The notes beneath the pieces were generated by a model that did not search any database, was not told the origin of the DNA, and saw only the letters and a program-made list of their open reading frames with translations. A program made the position numbers and the translations under genes. From NCBI GenBank assembly GCA_910574455.1, contig CAJSYZ010000004.1, forward strand, positions 4,660,599-4,724,598: a DNA stretch of 64,000 nucleotides. Reading direction: 5' to 3'. The DNA comes from Trichaptum fuscoviolaceum. Lineage: Eukaryota; Basidiomycota; Agaricomycetes; Hymenochaetales; Trichaptaceae. Positions 1-11,666 of this stretch are shown in pieces (position 1 is the stretch's first letter; every line of letters starts with the position of its first letter).

Positions 1-229
1 TATGTAGCATGTCCTATGTACGTCTACGACGTATAATAGATGTAATATTAAAATTCATAATCTTTATTAAAATAAAACAATATAGGTATCGGTCGTGTTG
101 TAATACGATAGGTTTGTAATCTGAACCCATAGTTGTGATAATCATGCAGTACGGTATCATGATGCTGGTAACGGGGACATAATGGGTATCATAAATCATT
201 TGGGAATGCAGTCGGGATTAGTGACGTCT

Positions 230-830
230 TCACTGGCCATAGGGTGGGTCATCTACGAAATGCACATGTGAGTTGCGGGGTAGATTAGTCGGTAGAGGAG
301 GTAATTTTTTTGAGGATAGAGCAGTGAAGTTAGAAGGTTGCGTTTTGCGGGGGGACTGGGAGAAAGAATCATCAATGACGCCTCTAAGAATAAAACGCTC
401 TGAACTCACCATGAAGCGACTTACAGAGGCGTCGGAAGACAGCTGCGTCGTAAGCGCGTCCGTCAAAGAATCTGAGTCAAGAACCATGACGTCCGGCCGG
501 CTCAAAGAGCGGCGAGCGCTCCTATGTCCATCAGATGAACTAGTGTTAAGGCTCGAGTCGCTACTGCTGCTCCTGCTACTTTGTGAGCTGGAGCTCACAT
601 TCGAGTCATTAGACTATCACAGAATTATTAGACAATTTTGTTGAATACGATGAAGTGTGACGTACCCTGCGACGTAGATCCCGTTCCCGTTCCCTGTACT
701 CTCCACTCCGCCTGGGCATATCAGTCAACGGAACGTCCGGAGGTGCTACGTTAGCCTCCTGCTCGACGAGCGGCGTGTTCATGAGCACAAGAAAAGTCTC
801 AGTAATCGTTGCGAGTGAGAATGGAGCCAT
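230..830 (-). CDS. Ser-rich hypothetical protein, 2 exons
   Basis: Two reading frames join across a clean 52-nt intron (614-665) with a GTACGT donor, a CTAAT branch-like motif and a TAG acceptor, in phase 0. The product is about 182 residues. Its N-terminal 55 residues end in an Arg/Glu-rich run, followed by a low-complexity Ser stretch and a C-terminal tail with a PPLP motif. No catalytic domain, signal peptide or membrane segment is visible. The start is the first ATG of the upstream exon. I do not recognise the family. Composition suggests a disordered, possibly phosphorylated protein, but that is inference. The exact fit of both frames through the intron is the main reason to believe it is a gene. 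Confidence 0.5.
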
Positions 831-1293
831 GTTGTCTGGAAAACGTCAAGCTTGTCTGAGGTGCTAAGCTGCTAGAGTCTGGAGTAGAAGGCTAGAGGCA
901 CAGTGCAACCTATTTGTATCCGGGATCAGTCTATCGTATCTCGGGTTGACAGTCGCATCCGGACGACTACGCACGCGACTCACAGCAGGTATCCGGTAAT
1001 TAGAAGTCGTGTCTTGTATTTCCGAGTAGATTTACCCTGCAGTCGAGAGAAAGAAGAACAACAACCCGGCACCCTAGACCAGTATGATGAGCGTCTGAGC
1101 TAGGTATGTGAGATGGTGCGGCGACGATAGACGCTCAGGTTAAGGTGGCAAAAGGAGGAGTGCTTGATGGTGGTGGTTATGAAAAGAAAGAGAAATGAAA
1201 TGCGAGGTTCCGGTGAGGAGGCTGACAGGAGCCTTTGCCATCGCTGTTTTAGTACTCATCAGAGTCGGGGCCAAACTGTGGTGCGACAAAATT
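831..1293. other. Intergenic stretch, nothing seen
   Basis: No reading frame longer than about 66 codons and no convincing splice-connected exons were found. It carries no repeat shared with the rest of the window. Confidence 0.4.
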
Positions 1294-1880
1294 CCCGCTA
1301 CCCCTAGCGGGTTCTAAAGGCGTACTGATTGTCACTTTTTTCAGTCAAAACCTTATTTATCACGTGAATGTCATGTGCCTTTAGTCTAGGCCGGCCTTTC
1401 GGTAAATACAAAGTGCCGAACTTAGGTTCACTTACAAGTTACTTAAATTGCTTACAATGGATGCATTAAGTTAATTAAGTTTACTTAAGTCCAATTGAGC
1501 TCAAATAGCACAGTCTCCGTATCCGGGTTCAAGTTGCGCGAGCGAAGCGAGCGCGGCGGACAAGGATGCCTGCCACACAGATTCATTTTCACATATAATA
1601 TCTTGTATAAATTATAATCACTAAATTGGTACTTACAAGTTACTTATATTATTCACAATGTATGGTCTCTATGCGACTCGGTGTCCGAGAACGGGGGCGC
1701 GAGCAAAGCGAGCGCGCCGGACGAGGACGCGGACGGCCTCCTTTCATTTGCATAAAAAAGATTCTTATAACTTATAATCATTGTCACATATGTATATATA
1801 AGAAGTTTATACATTCTAAAATGTAATAGAACTACCCAACATTGGTAGCGGGCTCTGCTGTGCACCCACAGCGTTCGCAA
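1294..1880. repeat. CCCGCTA-family inverted-repeat element with an internal ~200-bp duplication
   Basis: The left end starts with a hairpin, CCCGCTA-CCCC-TAGCGGG. The right end is its inverted partner, GGTAGCGGGCTCTGCTGTGC, followed by a second small hairpin (GCTGTG/CACAGC). The first ~125 bp align with 44430-44550 and the last 37 bp with 53789-53825, so this is a dispersed family. Between the ends are two diverged direct repeats, each beginning ACTTACAAGTTACTTA (about 1431 and 1631) and each containing a GCGAGC(G/A)AAGCGAGCGCG motif. There is no coding capacity. It is probably a non-autonomous DNA element. A target-site duplication was not identified. Confidence 0.55.
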
Positions 1881-4183
1881 ATAATAAAGTTACGGCTGAC
1901 CGGACTACGTCACTAGTACCTCAATCATAGTGAAAGAAAACAACATTAGTAAGCAACTCGAAAGCAGATCTCACTTTTCGGGTAATGCCGTTCAAGTTGG
2001 TTCTGGCTTGCGACGAAACTATCAAAGACACCTCTTGTCTTCACACTTCCACCATCAGCTACCCACATCATATATGAAAGTCTCGACAACCATCGGATAA
2101 TAGTACATCGCATCTCCGGTGCTGAAACTTGCTACGCAGACTTCTTGTCAGATTGGGAAATCGGCTCAGCACTGGTCTATCCACTGCCAGTGCGAAACAA
2201 GAATTGCATGAGATCGACTGCTCCTCATGGCTAAGCATTCCTCTGCGGAATACACGATGATCTCTCATGTCAAATACCTATGACGAACACACCGCCTTTA
2301 TGCAGGGCAGTCTCAAATAATTGGACTGCCATATTAGCGATTTCTTCCTGAACAGCGAGCTCGCATCGGTTCACAGTATGCCGCGGCACCACAAGAATGC
2401 AGTTCGCTGTGCAAGCTCTTTATTCCTATATCCTTTAATTCGTTCTCGTCGGAGCGGTACAATCACTTGAAATGAAAAAGCGGTGAGTTCTGTCTGCTGC
2501 GGAGCGTGCTAAATGGGCACTTACATCACCGGCTCGTCGCAGATGAAAGCTTATTCACGAGCGTATCAGGGCTCATCTGGGCCTGCTCATTCGAACAATC
2601 ATCGATCGAAGGACTGCATGACCATGCTTTACAGACCCTGTTATACATCAACGTCGATCCCAACCCTCTATCCGGCCTCAACGGCGAAGCCATCATAATG
2701 GTCTAATAAGGCTGTATCTTTTGTTTTCGAGAAGCCTCTCCGATTGCTACCTCGAGAGGATCTGCCTTTCTCCTGAAACATACGACAAATATAATCCCCA
2801 ACTTCTATCAAAGAAACTCTAGATACTCTATAGTTTGTCTCTGGGTGCATGCCAGCTGCATGTCTTACGTCTTCGGCTATTTACAGACCCTTGATCTAGA
2901 CAACGTTTACTCTATCTACAGGCTTAGGCAAAGGAAATGGATGTGTCTCATTTGGTTCGTTGAGACGCATCTTACGCCAGATACCTTTGTGACGCAGTTT
3001 TACGTCGTAGACGCACGACGAGAGCCTGGGAGACCCCCACATGTGTTTGTGGTAAACAATGCAATTGCAGCCCACAATGACGGAGCGATTTAGTCATAAT
3101 TGTCTTCATGCGAGTTATGTTACATCACTTTATATTATTCATCAGACTTGCGAGCTCACATTTACACATAGGTTTGCCCACAGTTACATCCTTAGTCAAT
3201 TTCATCAAACCTACAGCAATAGACAACTAAACAGGACGAAAATGGACTCGGAACATTGAATCCAATCGTGCATAATGTAAGCCTTAACACGACCATTCTC
3301 TTTCTCCAGCGACATCATCCCACTCTGTCCTTCGGCGTGCCGGTGAGAGATGCTGCTCATTCAACTGAATGTGATGGACGCCGGGTTCATCATTGATGAT
3401 AGGACGTCTGGCAGCCAAGAAATTAATTCTTGAATTCTGATATGTGATGCTCATCCGGAACCTCACAGTGAAGTTGGCAAATAATAACAAATCAACGCGG
3501 TATACTGCTTGCAGTTTGATCAATAGGTTGGTTGTGTCACTGGCAACTGTCACCAACGTATTCATGTACGCCACTCATAACCATGTGACTGAAGATATCC
3601 AAGCTCCCCGCTAGAAATATCATAATCTGACTTTCATTCCCTTGCACCATAGCCTTCTTGCATCTTGTTCAGAAGCAAGTTCGAAGCATACACTCTTAAT
3701 TTAAGCTGCCGTTGGGCTGAAAGTTGGCAGTCAAGACCTCGTCCTGCATAAACTATGCGTAACGGATGATTCACTCTTCCCGCCGTGCTCCAGTGAAGAA
3801 CTCAGCCTTTGCGAAGCGAAAGCGCGAAATAATTGTTACCCTTACAGCAGCTCTCGGAGGTCCGAATCATTGCAACCTATAGGAGTGTCTCCACTCACCC
3901 GTCTAAGATATGCTTAACATCATCTTCAATATAGGTACGGTTGAGACTTTTTGATGATTGACAAGGGGAACGACTATGTCGGCTTTAGGTGGAGGAGCAA
4001 ACCTCGCAAGCAAGCGGTTCTTTCCGCGACCTTCTCCATAGAAGTGAGTGTTCAGGTCGGATTATGCCATCAGGGCCGCATTGCGATATCTGAGATGGCC
4101 CGGTTAATTGGCTGCGTGTCTCATTGACTCGGACGACTTGAATAGCGTAGTCCACAGAGTTCACTTTTTTCGCCCCCACAAGC
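1881..4183. other. Intergenic, no supported gene
   Basis: Only short overlapping frames on both strands. The longest is a 96-codon minus-strand frame at 3284-3574 with no recognisable motif and no splice partners. It could be a decayed gene, but I cannot support a call. Confidence 0.35.
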
Positions 4184-5605
4184 ATGGGGAGTGATGGCGT
4201 TCAAGTCTGGAAAGTCTGGAGCCAACTCCGGTACGGTTTTTTCTCTTCTGTTACTTCAATTCTGTCTAAGTCCAGACATATTATATGTGCTTCGCAAATT
4301 TACAGCCGCTTTCTCCCTCTTCAAAAGCGAAAGAAGGGTTCGACACCGGCGCAGAGAAAAAACCAAATATCTCTAGCTGCAACAATTATTGAGGAAGTCC
4401 TACAACAAATTTTTCGCTTTCTCTTGGTATATGGAACCGAAGAAGCTGACCCCGGCTTCACTCTTTTTGGGACCTATCCGACCGGCCGAGCGGACCTTCT
4501 CAACGTTGCGCGCGTGTGTGTGCATTGGAATTATGCTGCAACACCGCTCATCTACACTAATTGTGAAGCACGTTCAGCCACCAGCCTGAAGCGCTTGCAT
4601 CGCACTCTAAAGAGATCGCCTGTGTTAATGTCACAAGTTCGCACAATATCGAACATCAAAGTTTCCTTCCCCGCGTCTTGGTTCAGCATGACTTATCCCC
4701 TATTAGTCAAGGACCAGAAATCTGAAGACGCACTCGTTCGGTTGATCGAAACACTGGCACTTACGGAGGCTATAGAGTTGAACTTGGAAATTCCCGAAAG
4801 CAGCGTTCCGCGGTTTTTTGCATTGATTGCAACAAGTGGTGCCCATCTTACTAGCTTGCACATCAATGGGGATTACCTTCTGCATGAGAGACGAATCGTG
4901 GCATTCACACCCGAGATGTGTTTGCCGTTTCTCCGAAGCCTGACACTCGAATTTGTCTCCTTACGGCAAATTTTCGACTTGCCTAACATGCCTCAGCTTC
5001 GTTCTCTTTGCCTCTTGGCATCTCACGTGGCCACAAGAGACCCAATACTGCTTTTCGCAAGACTTCCACTTCTGATGCGTGTCGAGATCGTCACAACGGA
5101 ATTTTGGGAAGGGAATTGCATGGACATACTAAACCCAGGGCAGCTGAAGACTGGCATACAAGACCTTACTATTTTTGAATCGTTCGACAATTTACCAGAT
5201 TTCAACCTGTTCCCACCTTCGACTATACACCATTACTCCTCCCTTCGTCGTTTGACACTCGCAGGCCATGGTTGTCCGGTTGCTGGGCTTCCATTGGCTC
5301 CCCTATCGAACCTCGAAATTTTCACAATAATGCAGCTTCATAGACGCGAAACCATTAATCGTTCCGATGAACCTCCCGAACCCGAGCTGCTATTCAAAAA
5401 TCTCTGCGCATTGTTGACTCAGGCGCACTTGACACCATCTCTGAAGGTCGTGCGGGTCCGGTGTTTCAGGCATCTATGGAACACTACAGATTCGGCTGAG
5501 TTTGAGACCATCGTGAAAGAGAGATCCCTACATCTTGAAATCAGGATGATTGAAGCCAGTGAGTTCAGACTCCTACTCTGTCGTTGTATCGTTTCTAACA
5601 GGTAG
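4184..5605 (+). CDS. F-box protein with leucine-rich C-terminal region
   Basis: One long frame of up to 473 residues. After a basic leader, an F-box-like segment appears around residues 65-120: a hydrophobic helix (EEVLQQIFRFL), then LLNVARVCVHWNYAATPLIY, which matches the usual F-box pattern of a valine/cysteine-containing helix ending in W-x-x-A-x-P-x-x-Y. The rest has irregular leucine-rich units (SLTLEF, LRSLCLL, LRRLTLAG) typical of mushroom F-box/LRR proteins that recruit substrates to SCF ubiquitin ligases. A perfect 75-nt GT-AG intron lies at 4231-4305. Because 75 is a multiple of three, both the spliced form (about 448 residues) and the unspliced form stay open. Substrate unknown. 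Such genes are highly duplicated in Agaricomycetes. Confidence 0.75.
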   Translation: MGSDGVQVWKVWSQLRYGFFSSVTSILSKSRHIICASQIYSRFLPLQKRKKGSTPAQRKNQISLAATIIEEVLQQIFRFLLVYGTEEADPGFTLFGTYPTGRADLLNVARVCVHWNYAATPLIYTNCEARSATSLKRLHRTLKRSPVLMSQVRTISNIKVSFPASWFSMTYPLLVKDQKSEDALVRLIETLALTEAIELNLEIPESSVPRFFALIATSGAHLTSLHINGDYLLHERRIVAFTPEMCLPFLRSLTLEFVSLRQIFDLPNMPQLRSLCLLASHVATRDPILLFARLPLLMRVEIVTTEFWEGNCMDILNPGQLKTGIQDLTIFESFDNLPDFNLFPPSTIHHYSSLRRLTLAGHGCPVAGLPLAPLSNLEIFTIMQLHRRETINRSDEPPEPELLFKNLCALLTQAHLTPSLKVVRVRCFRHLWNTTDSAEFETIVKERSLHLEIRMIEASEFRLLLCRCIVSNR

Positions 5606-6153
5606 TTAGATATCGAACTCAGTCAGCCGTTGCCTTGGTTGAGGAACCTGCCAGGAGCCTTCTAAGCTTTGGCCGAGTCTTACGACGACGGAGTCAACGA
5701 GTGCGTTATGCAAATGAACATACGTCTCTCAGGTTCAATCCAGTAACGCGAGCGTTGACGAGCGTTGACTTACTGTCTTCGAAGGGTTTGCAATCGTTCA
5801 GAGACTATAATACAGTAAAAGTAGTGCATTAAATAACAATTATGTGTTTGCGCCCCATCCGGGTTTCGAATGGCACAACCTACATCTACTAAAATTAAAA
5901 GCCTCCTGGTGCTCCCGACTCATTCTGCGGCGAAGGCTACTCGCGTCCGAGCGCTTAAAGCCCCGCGTCGATCCTGATGTCATAGCCACGTGATTTACTG
6001 GTCTGGCATGAACGAGCGTCTAAAACTTGAAGTCAGGATAAGCTCCGGACAACTCTCACCGTTGTTCCTCCCGTCGATCTGAACGCATCTACAACATCTT
6101 CAATGCACTGAAACTGCTTACTGCAAACTTACTGTCCGATAGCAACCTCCCCA
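5606..6153. other. Intergenic, presumed upstream region of the carboxylase gene
   Basis: No coding sequence was found. It lies between the F-box gene and mccB and presumably contains the mccB promoter. No clear TATA box was seen. Confidence 0.35.
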
Positions 6154-8851
6154 ATGATACCAACGCGACATTTCTTATGGCGTTTAGCACGCCGAACCCC
6201 CCTGTCAAACCGACGGCACTTCAGTGCAGACGTCTTACCATCGCTTGTTTCGACTGCTTCTCCTGAATTTGCACAGAAGAAGGAGGCTATGGACAGGCTG
6301 GTAGAAGATTTTGAAGCGAAGGTTGCAGACGCTCGGAAAGGTGGTGGAGCCAAAGCGGCTGAGCGGTTGCGAGCAAAGGGCAAGATGTTACCTCGAGAAC
6401 GGTGCGTCCACTGATGCGTCTGGAGCATTGAGGGCCTACTCAGTTGCCGAAGAGAAATCGAAAGCTTACTTTCTCATCTATGTTTAAGATTAGCAGCTCT
6501 TCTAGATCCGGGATCTCCCTTCTTAGAGTTCTCGTCGTTGGCGGCGCATGAAGTATATGGCGATGACAAGATTCCTGGCGCTGGCATGATCACTGGAATT
6601 GGCCGTGTGTCCGGGAGAGAATGTGTTGTAGTTGTAAACGATCCGACCGTGAAGGGAGGCGCTTACTACCCCCTAACTGTCAGTGAACTCGTTCCTCGTT
6701 TTGACGTAGCTGTGCTCACCTGAAGGAGACTAGGTCAAGAAACATCTGCGGGCGCAAGAGATCGCTCGAGAGCATCGGCTTCCTTGTGTCTACTTAGGTG
6801 AAGCTTAACTCATCAACTGGATAAACTATTTATGAAGTGGCTAATGTGTCCATTCCTGTCTTTAGTTGAGTCTGGCGGCGCTGCACTTCCTCATCAAGCG
6901 AATGTAAGCGCACTGTAAGATGATACTCCAGCCGCTTATGAGGGTGAAATGCCGTAGGTATTCCCAGATAAAGAACACTTTGGGCGTATCTTCTACAATA
7001 TGGTAAGTAGTGTCGGACTCAGAGGCTAAACAAAGAACATTATTTATTTATAGTCTGCCATTTGCAGGCACAAATGTCGGCACTTGGAATACCACAGATC
7101 TCAATTGTTCATGGAATTAGTGTTGCAGGTACGTGCCTTCCTACTCCATCAAGTTCCAATCGGTCCTCTTTTCGCGATAGAATTCACAACTGAGCTGTCT
7201 AATTATCGCCGAAAAGGTGGTGCATACGTTCCCGCGATGTCTGATCAGACAGTTATCGTACGAAATGAGGGCCGCATCTTTCTTGCAGGCCCTCCGCTTG
7301 TTAAAGCCGCTACTGGTGAAATTGTTGATGAAGAGACGCTCGGAGGCGGGGAAATGCACGCACGGGAATCCGGTGTCGTCGACTATCTTGTCAGCAGCGA
7401 CGAAGAGGGGATTGCTCGCGGACGAGAAATCATAGCGGACCTAGGTGCGCCGTTCCCGAGCACTTCATCGGCGTCTAAGGTAAGATTGACATTCAAAGCA
7501 CTCGGTCGAATCGGGAGTACTTAAGCATCAATCTTCATTGGTGCCAAATTCTTAACAAATCTAACGATTATGCCGACTACTTCCACATACTACTATCTAA
7601 CACAAACTGCTAGGCGCCACTGACGGCAGATCCGCCGCTGTACCCGGCTCACGAATTGCACGGTATCGTTGGCACTGACGTTCGTCAGGCATTCGATATA
7701 CGAGATGTCATATCGCGCATAGTCGACGGCAGCCGTTTCCGGGAGTTCAAACGCGAATACGGGCCGACTATCGTGACGGTCAGTTTCTGGTCGAATCCTA
7801 TCACTTGACTTGGGAACTCTGAAGTGACGTGTGATCTCGGCATCGTGCTTTTAGGGCTTCGCATCCATCCATGGGTATCCTGTGGGCATCGTTGCAAACA
7901 ACGGCATCCTATTCTCCCCATCTGCGCTGAAAGCAACACACTTCATTGAATTGTGCTCGCAACGAGGCATCCCTCTTGTATTCCTTGTCAATGTAACGGG
8001 TTAGTGACTCGTTTTTTGGCTCTTCATCGCCCATGCGCCTCTCTGCCAGCACGAAACGGACAATCTTCTGGGAAGAGTATCTGAAGATAGATTGCATGGA
8101 GCGTCTTGGAGCTGATGACTTTAATCTGTATTAGGGTATATGGTGGGTTCGAAGGCCGAACGAGGCGGTATCGCGAAGGACGGTGCGAAGATGGTTCGTG
8201 CAGTCGCTTGCGCCGATGTACCGAAGTACACGGTCATCGTCGGCGGTAGTTTTGGCGCTGGGAACTATGGTATGCACGGCGCTTCTCTCAGTACGAGCAT
8301 TGACGCTCACAGTATGTGTACCTGATCTGATATCGTAGGTATGTGTGGGCGTGCGGTAAGTCTACTCATATATGATAGCTGTGTATATTAACTGGAAATC
8401 ACCGCTCGCTTAGTATCAACCTCGCTTCTTGTGGATGTGGCCGGTGAGAGGAATAATATGAGTACCTTGGACATCTTCACTGATATCTAACGCCGAACAG
8501 AATGCCAAGGTCTCAGTCATGGGTTCTCAACAACTCTCGCAAGTCATGACAACTGTCTCAAAGTTAGTATCAATCTATGTATCCCGAATCTGACTGACCG
8601 GCCGAACATAACGTAGAGATCCGAGCCAACATTCAACGCTCGCGTCACAGATAGATGTTCAATCAACTGCGTATTACTCAACTGCGCGTCTGTGGGACGA
8701 TGGAATCGTTCGACCTGTGGATACGCGAGATACGTTGGGGCTTGCACTAGGCTTATCGTATCAACCCAAGAGGAGTCAACAAGGCGGTCAGTCGGGAGAA
8801 AGCACGACATGGGACGGACAGGGGAGAGGTTTTGGAGTATTCAGGATGTAA
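6154..8851 (+). CDS. mccB: Methylcrotonyl-CoA carboxylase beta subunit, mitochondrial (14 exons)
   Basis: Carboxyltransferase subunit of the biotin enzyme of leucine breakdown, which converts 3-methylcrotonyl-CoA to 3-methylglutaconyl-CoA in mitochondria. Fourteen exons join in phase: 6154-6401, 6489-6678, 6734-6797, 6866-6903, 6958-7002, 7068-7128, 7217-7479, 7614-7778, 7855-7999, 8135-8269, 8339-8355, 8414-8443, 8501-8562 and 8617-8851. They give 565 residues, close to the usual ~560. The N-terminus is Arg/Ser-rich, like a mitochondrial presequence. Family landmarks are present in order: [30 protein letters not shown], the VESGGAALP loop, [34 protein letters not shown], and a C-terminus ending GVFRM. 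Introns are 51-166 nt and one exon is only 17 nt. No frame damage. The partner alpha subunit is not in the window. Confidence 0.95.
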
Positions 8852-9161
8852 CGTATAGCAGAGGAAACCTTAAAGCTATGATCTGCTTCGAGAACGGGCG
8901 TTTAAACTTTAAAACCATCAAATTGTATGTGAGTAACTTAATAACTCAAGTGATTTATGAGGAATGGATCCGAGGCAATAGGTTAGCTGGATTAACTATG
9001 TATGCCTCACAAATGTCGCATCACTGAGAAGCACAAAGGATCTTTCTTCCTGTCCCAATGAAACTAGTACACCAATATAGACAGAGGACTCAGGGGGAAA
9101 GCCTGTGCAAAGCAGGCGATTGCATCTTCAGGAACAAGTCAAAAATGGGCAATGGACGTAC
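8852..9161. other. Intergenic, nothing seen
   Basis: Only the tails of shadow frames. It separates mccB from the minus-strand paralogue gene. Confidence 0.35.
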
Positions 9162-9964
9162 TCACCAAAGTCGTCCATGAGTTGAAGTTACATCTTTGCA
9201 AATTACGCGGATGGAAGTTGCAATGTGTAGAATAATATCCCAAGCGCGGGGATCGATGTCAAAAAATCCGTGTTGCGGGTGGGGCCATGGGACGTTTTGA
9301 TTAAAGGAGCATTGCATATGATACCTCTTGTTTTTCAAGTGATATGGTGGGACCAGGTCGTGTCGCTGTACCTTGTAGTAAGGGCCATCGAATTCTTCCT
9401 TGAGTGATCTTAGCTCTCTTGGCCAAAGTTCTTTTACAAGTTTCTTAATGACATTCTGCGATGTGTTCAAGTCAGCTTTCGGATCATATGTATTAAGATT
9501 ATGAGCATAGAATACCTCGTAACGTTGTGTGGACTAAATGTGGGTGTTCCATTAGATATCATCTACGCGATATGTCATTTCAAAGCACTTACAGATACTG
9601 TAGCGGGCTTATGGTGATCTACGTGTACACCGGAAAGGTCTTTCCTGGCCATAATGATACGGAAACTTTTATCGCCTTCAATAGCGGAGACACAGAGCAG
9701 TGATTCATAAAAGAATCCACCGTTTAGACGAGCCTGAGAGGATATGGGAGATATGGGAGCTGGGGACCGAATGCTGGAGACATCAGACCTAGAATCGGTA
9801 GTGTCTGAACGAGACTCGCTGGTCTGAGACATGTCAAACTCCCTCTCCATGGCATTGATCCTTGAGCTCATAGCTGTGATAGCCTGGTTCAAGGCTGTCA
9901 GAGTTTTCGCCATGTTCTGCAGGAACAAAGGTGCTTGCGTGGTGTTGTTGTCGCCTTGAGCCAT
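9162..9964 (-). CDS. Lineage-specific protein, paralogue A
   Basis: Three exons: 9593-9964, an 18-nt micro-exon at 9516-9533 (residues STQRYE) and 9162-9455, joined through introns of 59 and 60 nt. The product is about 227 residues. The N-terminal exon is a short helical region plus a Ser/Asp-rich stretch. The last exon carries a compact module with WPRELRSLKEEF, then YHMQCSF, then FDIDPRAWDIIL. The gene at 11667-12833 has the same exon plan and module (WPNE, YHIQCAF, FDPKDWDLII), so the two are paralogues on the same strand about 2 kb apart. The conserved Tyr-His-x-Gln-Cys-x-Phe and Asp-Pro-x-x-Trp-Asp motifs suggest a folded domain. I do not recognise the family and assign no function. The 3' end could extend through one more intron. 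Confidence 0.6.
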
Positions 9965-10042
9965 GACTTGTAAGCGGTGCTATGCGAGGTCGATGGACTT
10001 GCACAGTCTGTATCACTAGGGAGTGCTTAAATCCTTTGGTGT

Positions 10043-10052
10043 TATATATATA
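10043..10052 (-). promoter_or_regulatory. TATA-like box upstream of paralogue A
   Basis: A TATATATATA run about 80 nt upstream of the start codon at 9964, a plausible distance for a fungal core promoter. Confidence 0.4.
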
Positions 10053-11666
10053 ACGTCCGGGCTGTGCAGATACCTAAGACATCTATTATACGCTGCACTT
10101 GGACGAGAAGTTTGTCGTAGACTTATCTGGTACGAGTACTGATTTCCAGTAACAAATTTAAACCTGGTCAGCATCGCCCCAAATTTTTGTAACACTGACG
10201 CTCACATATATTGGGTGGACGTAGCGCCTACTAGCAAGCTAAGCTCTTCGTGTAATTAGGCGCTACAAGATATCCAACGCCAGCGTGTGGAGGTCGATCA
10301 CGCGGGAAAAAATCAGCACCGGATTTCACTGCAGGCAAAGATTTTGATGCATCGCATTCCATGCAAGGACTAAGCAAGGCACCGGAGTTGCGGCGAGAGT
10401 CTAGGAGATGTTGATGCATTCACCAATACCTTCAGTCACCATCTCGTTAGGATGATTATCATGTTCCGACCTCTTCGTCTTTCAAGCCCTTGGGTAGTAC
10501 TCTCAACATAGGTCCTCCCAAGGGCCTGCAGTTTTAGAAGACATCGAAGCATGTGCATGTAGAATCGGATTACAATGTAGCCTGCTCCGGTCTGGATGAG
10601 GTCGTCATGGGTCATGTTAACCTGAATGGTCCGCAGTCATCGGTAGTGCGAGATTCCAGACGCTACCTCGGGAAAGCACGAGGCGAGGTAGACAGTGGGG
10701 TTACAGAAGCTCCTATCATTGGGAGATGCAACGTGTCTGTTGCATCGGTATAAGAGCGACATTAATAACATCATGGATAACTTCCTGCGTATTTCCCTCA
10801 AACTAAGAACGACAAGAAAGCTGTATAGAATATACCAGGGCAGATTCATCTTTGCAGTATGCATGCGTCCAGAGTGCATCTTAACTTGGCATGTATGATA
10901 ATGTGCCAAGGGCGAAGAATTTTGGAGCTTGCTTCCTGCAAAGGATTTCTCCGCCCCTCCATCAGAAAGACTAGCGCTCGGTGATAGACCTTTCCCACTC
11001 AGGCTTCAAGTTGGCGCCTGGTAACTGGGATGCCAGTGTGTGAGTGATCTGATCCAATAAACGCTGAGAAACAATGTCTTGCGATGAACAAGACTTCATT
11101 GCCCGTTCTGATCTGAGATCAGCATCTGGAACGGAACCTTTTGAGCCAACATGACAGAACCTTGATTCCGCGAGCAAGACGAGGCGTACCTTCCAATCCA
11201 GTATATACGATCATTTACACTTGTCAGGACTGGTCAACGTGCTCCCAGTCAGAAGTTTGTCATCTACTACAACCAGGATGAAGCGCGCTTAGTGCTTTCG
11301 AATACAGCCTTCAGTTGCTATTGTGCATTCTGGCACCCTGGCAGTACTAATAGAGAGATATCTTATCCCCTTGTCTGGGTTTCTGTCTCTTCCTGTGAAT
11401 GATTGAGAGGTTTGGACGTTTCGCCAGATGTTATCGCAGCGTGACCACAGTCCAAAAATTATATAATCATTATGATTATGATTCACGATGGTTGGCGATA
11501 ACCGACTTCGATGGGACAGTGCCGCCCCTTTCGAAATTTATCCACTTCATACAGAAACGTCATATATTTGATTTGACTAGTAAATCAAAAGGTTAGGAGC
11601 GTATTGAAAAAATTTAAAAGACAAAAACGCACAAAAGCAGAACTCAGTGACGAACACGAACACACG
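10053..11666. other. Intergenic, no supported gene
   Basis: Several 60-90-codon frames overlap on both strands without motifs or splice continuity. None is supported. Confidence 0.35.

Noticed and set aside
1294..1320. Hairpin followed by TTCTAA, as at a Helitron 3' end
   Set aside because: In both copies the similarity continues beyond the CTAA, there is no A/T insertion junction and no Rep/helicase gene, so an inverted-repeat element explains it better.
8692..9027. 111-codon plus-strand frame
   Set aside because: Overlaps the last exon of mccB in a different frame and continues only into non-coding DNA.
11399..11596. Frame with ITDFDGT, like a HAD-phosphatase motif
   Set aside because: Only one seven-residue match in a 65-codon frame, with no second motif and no splice continuation.
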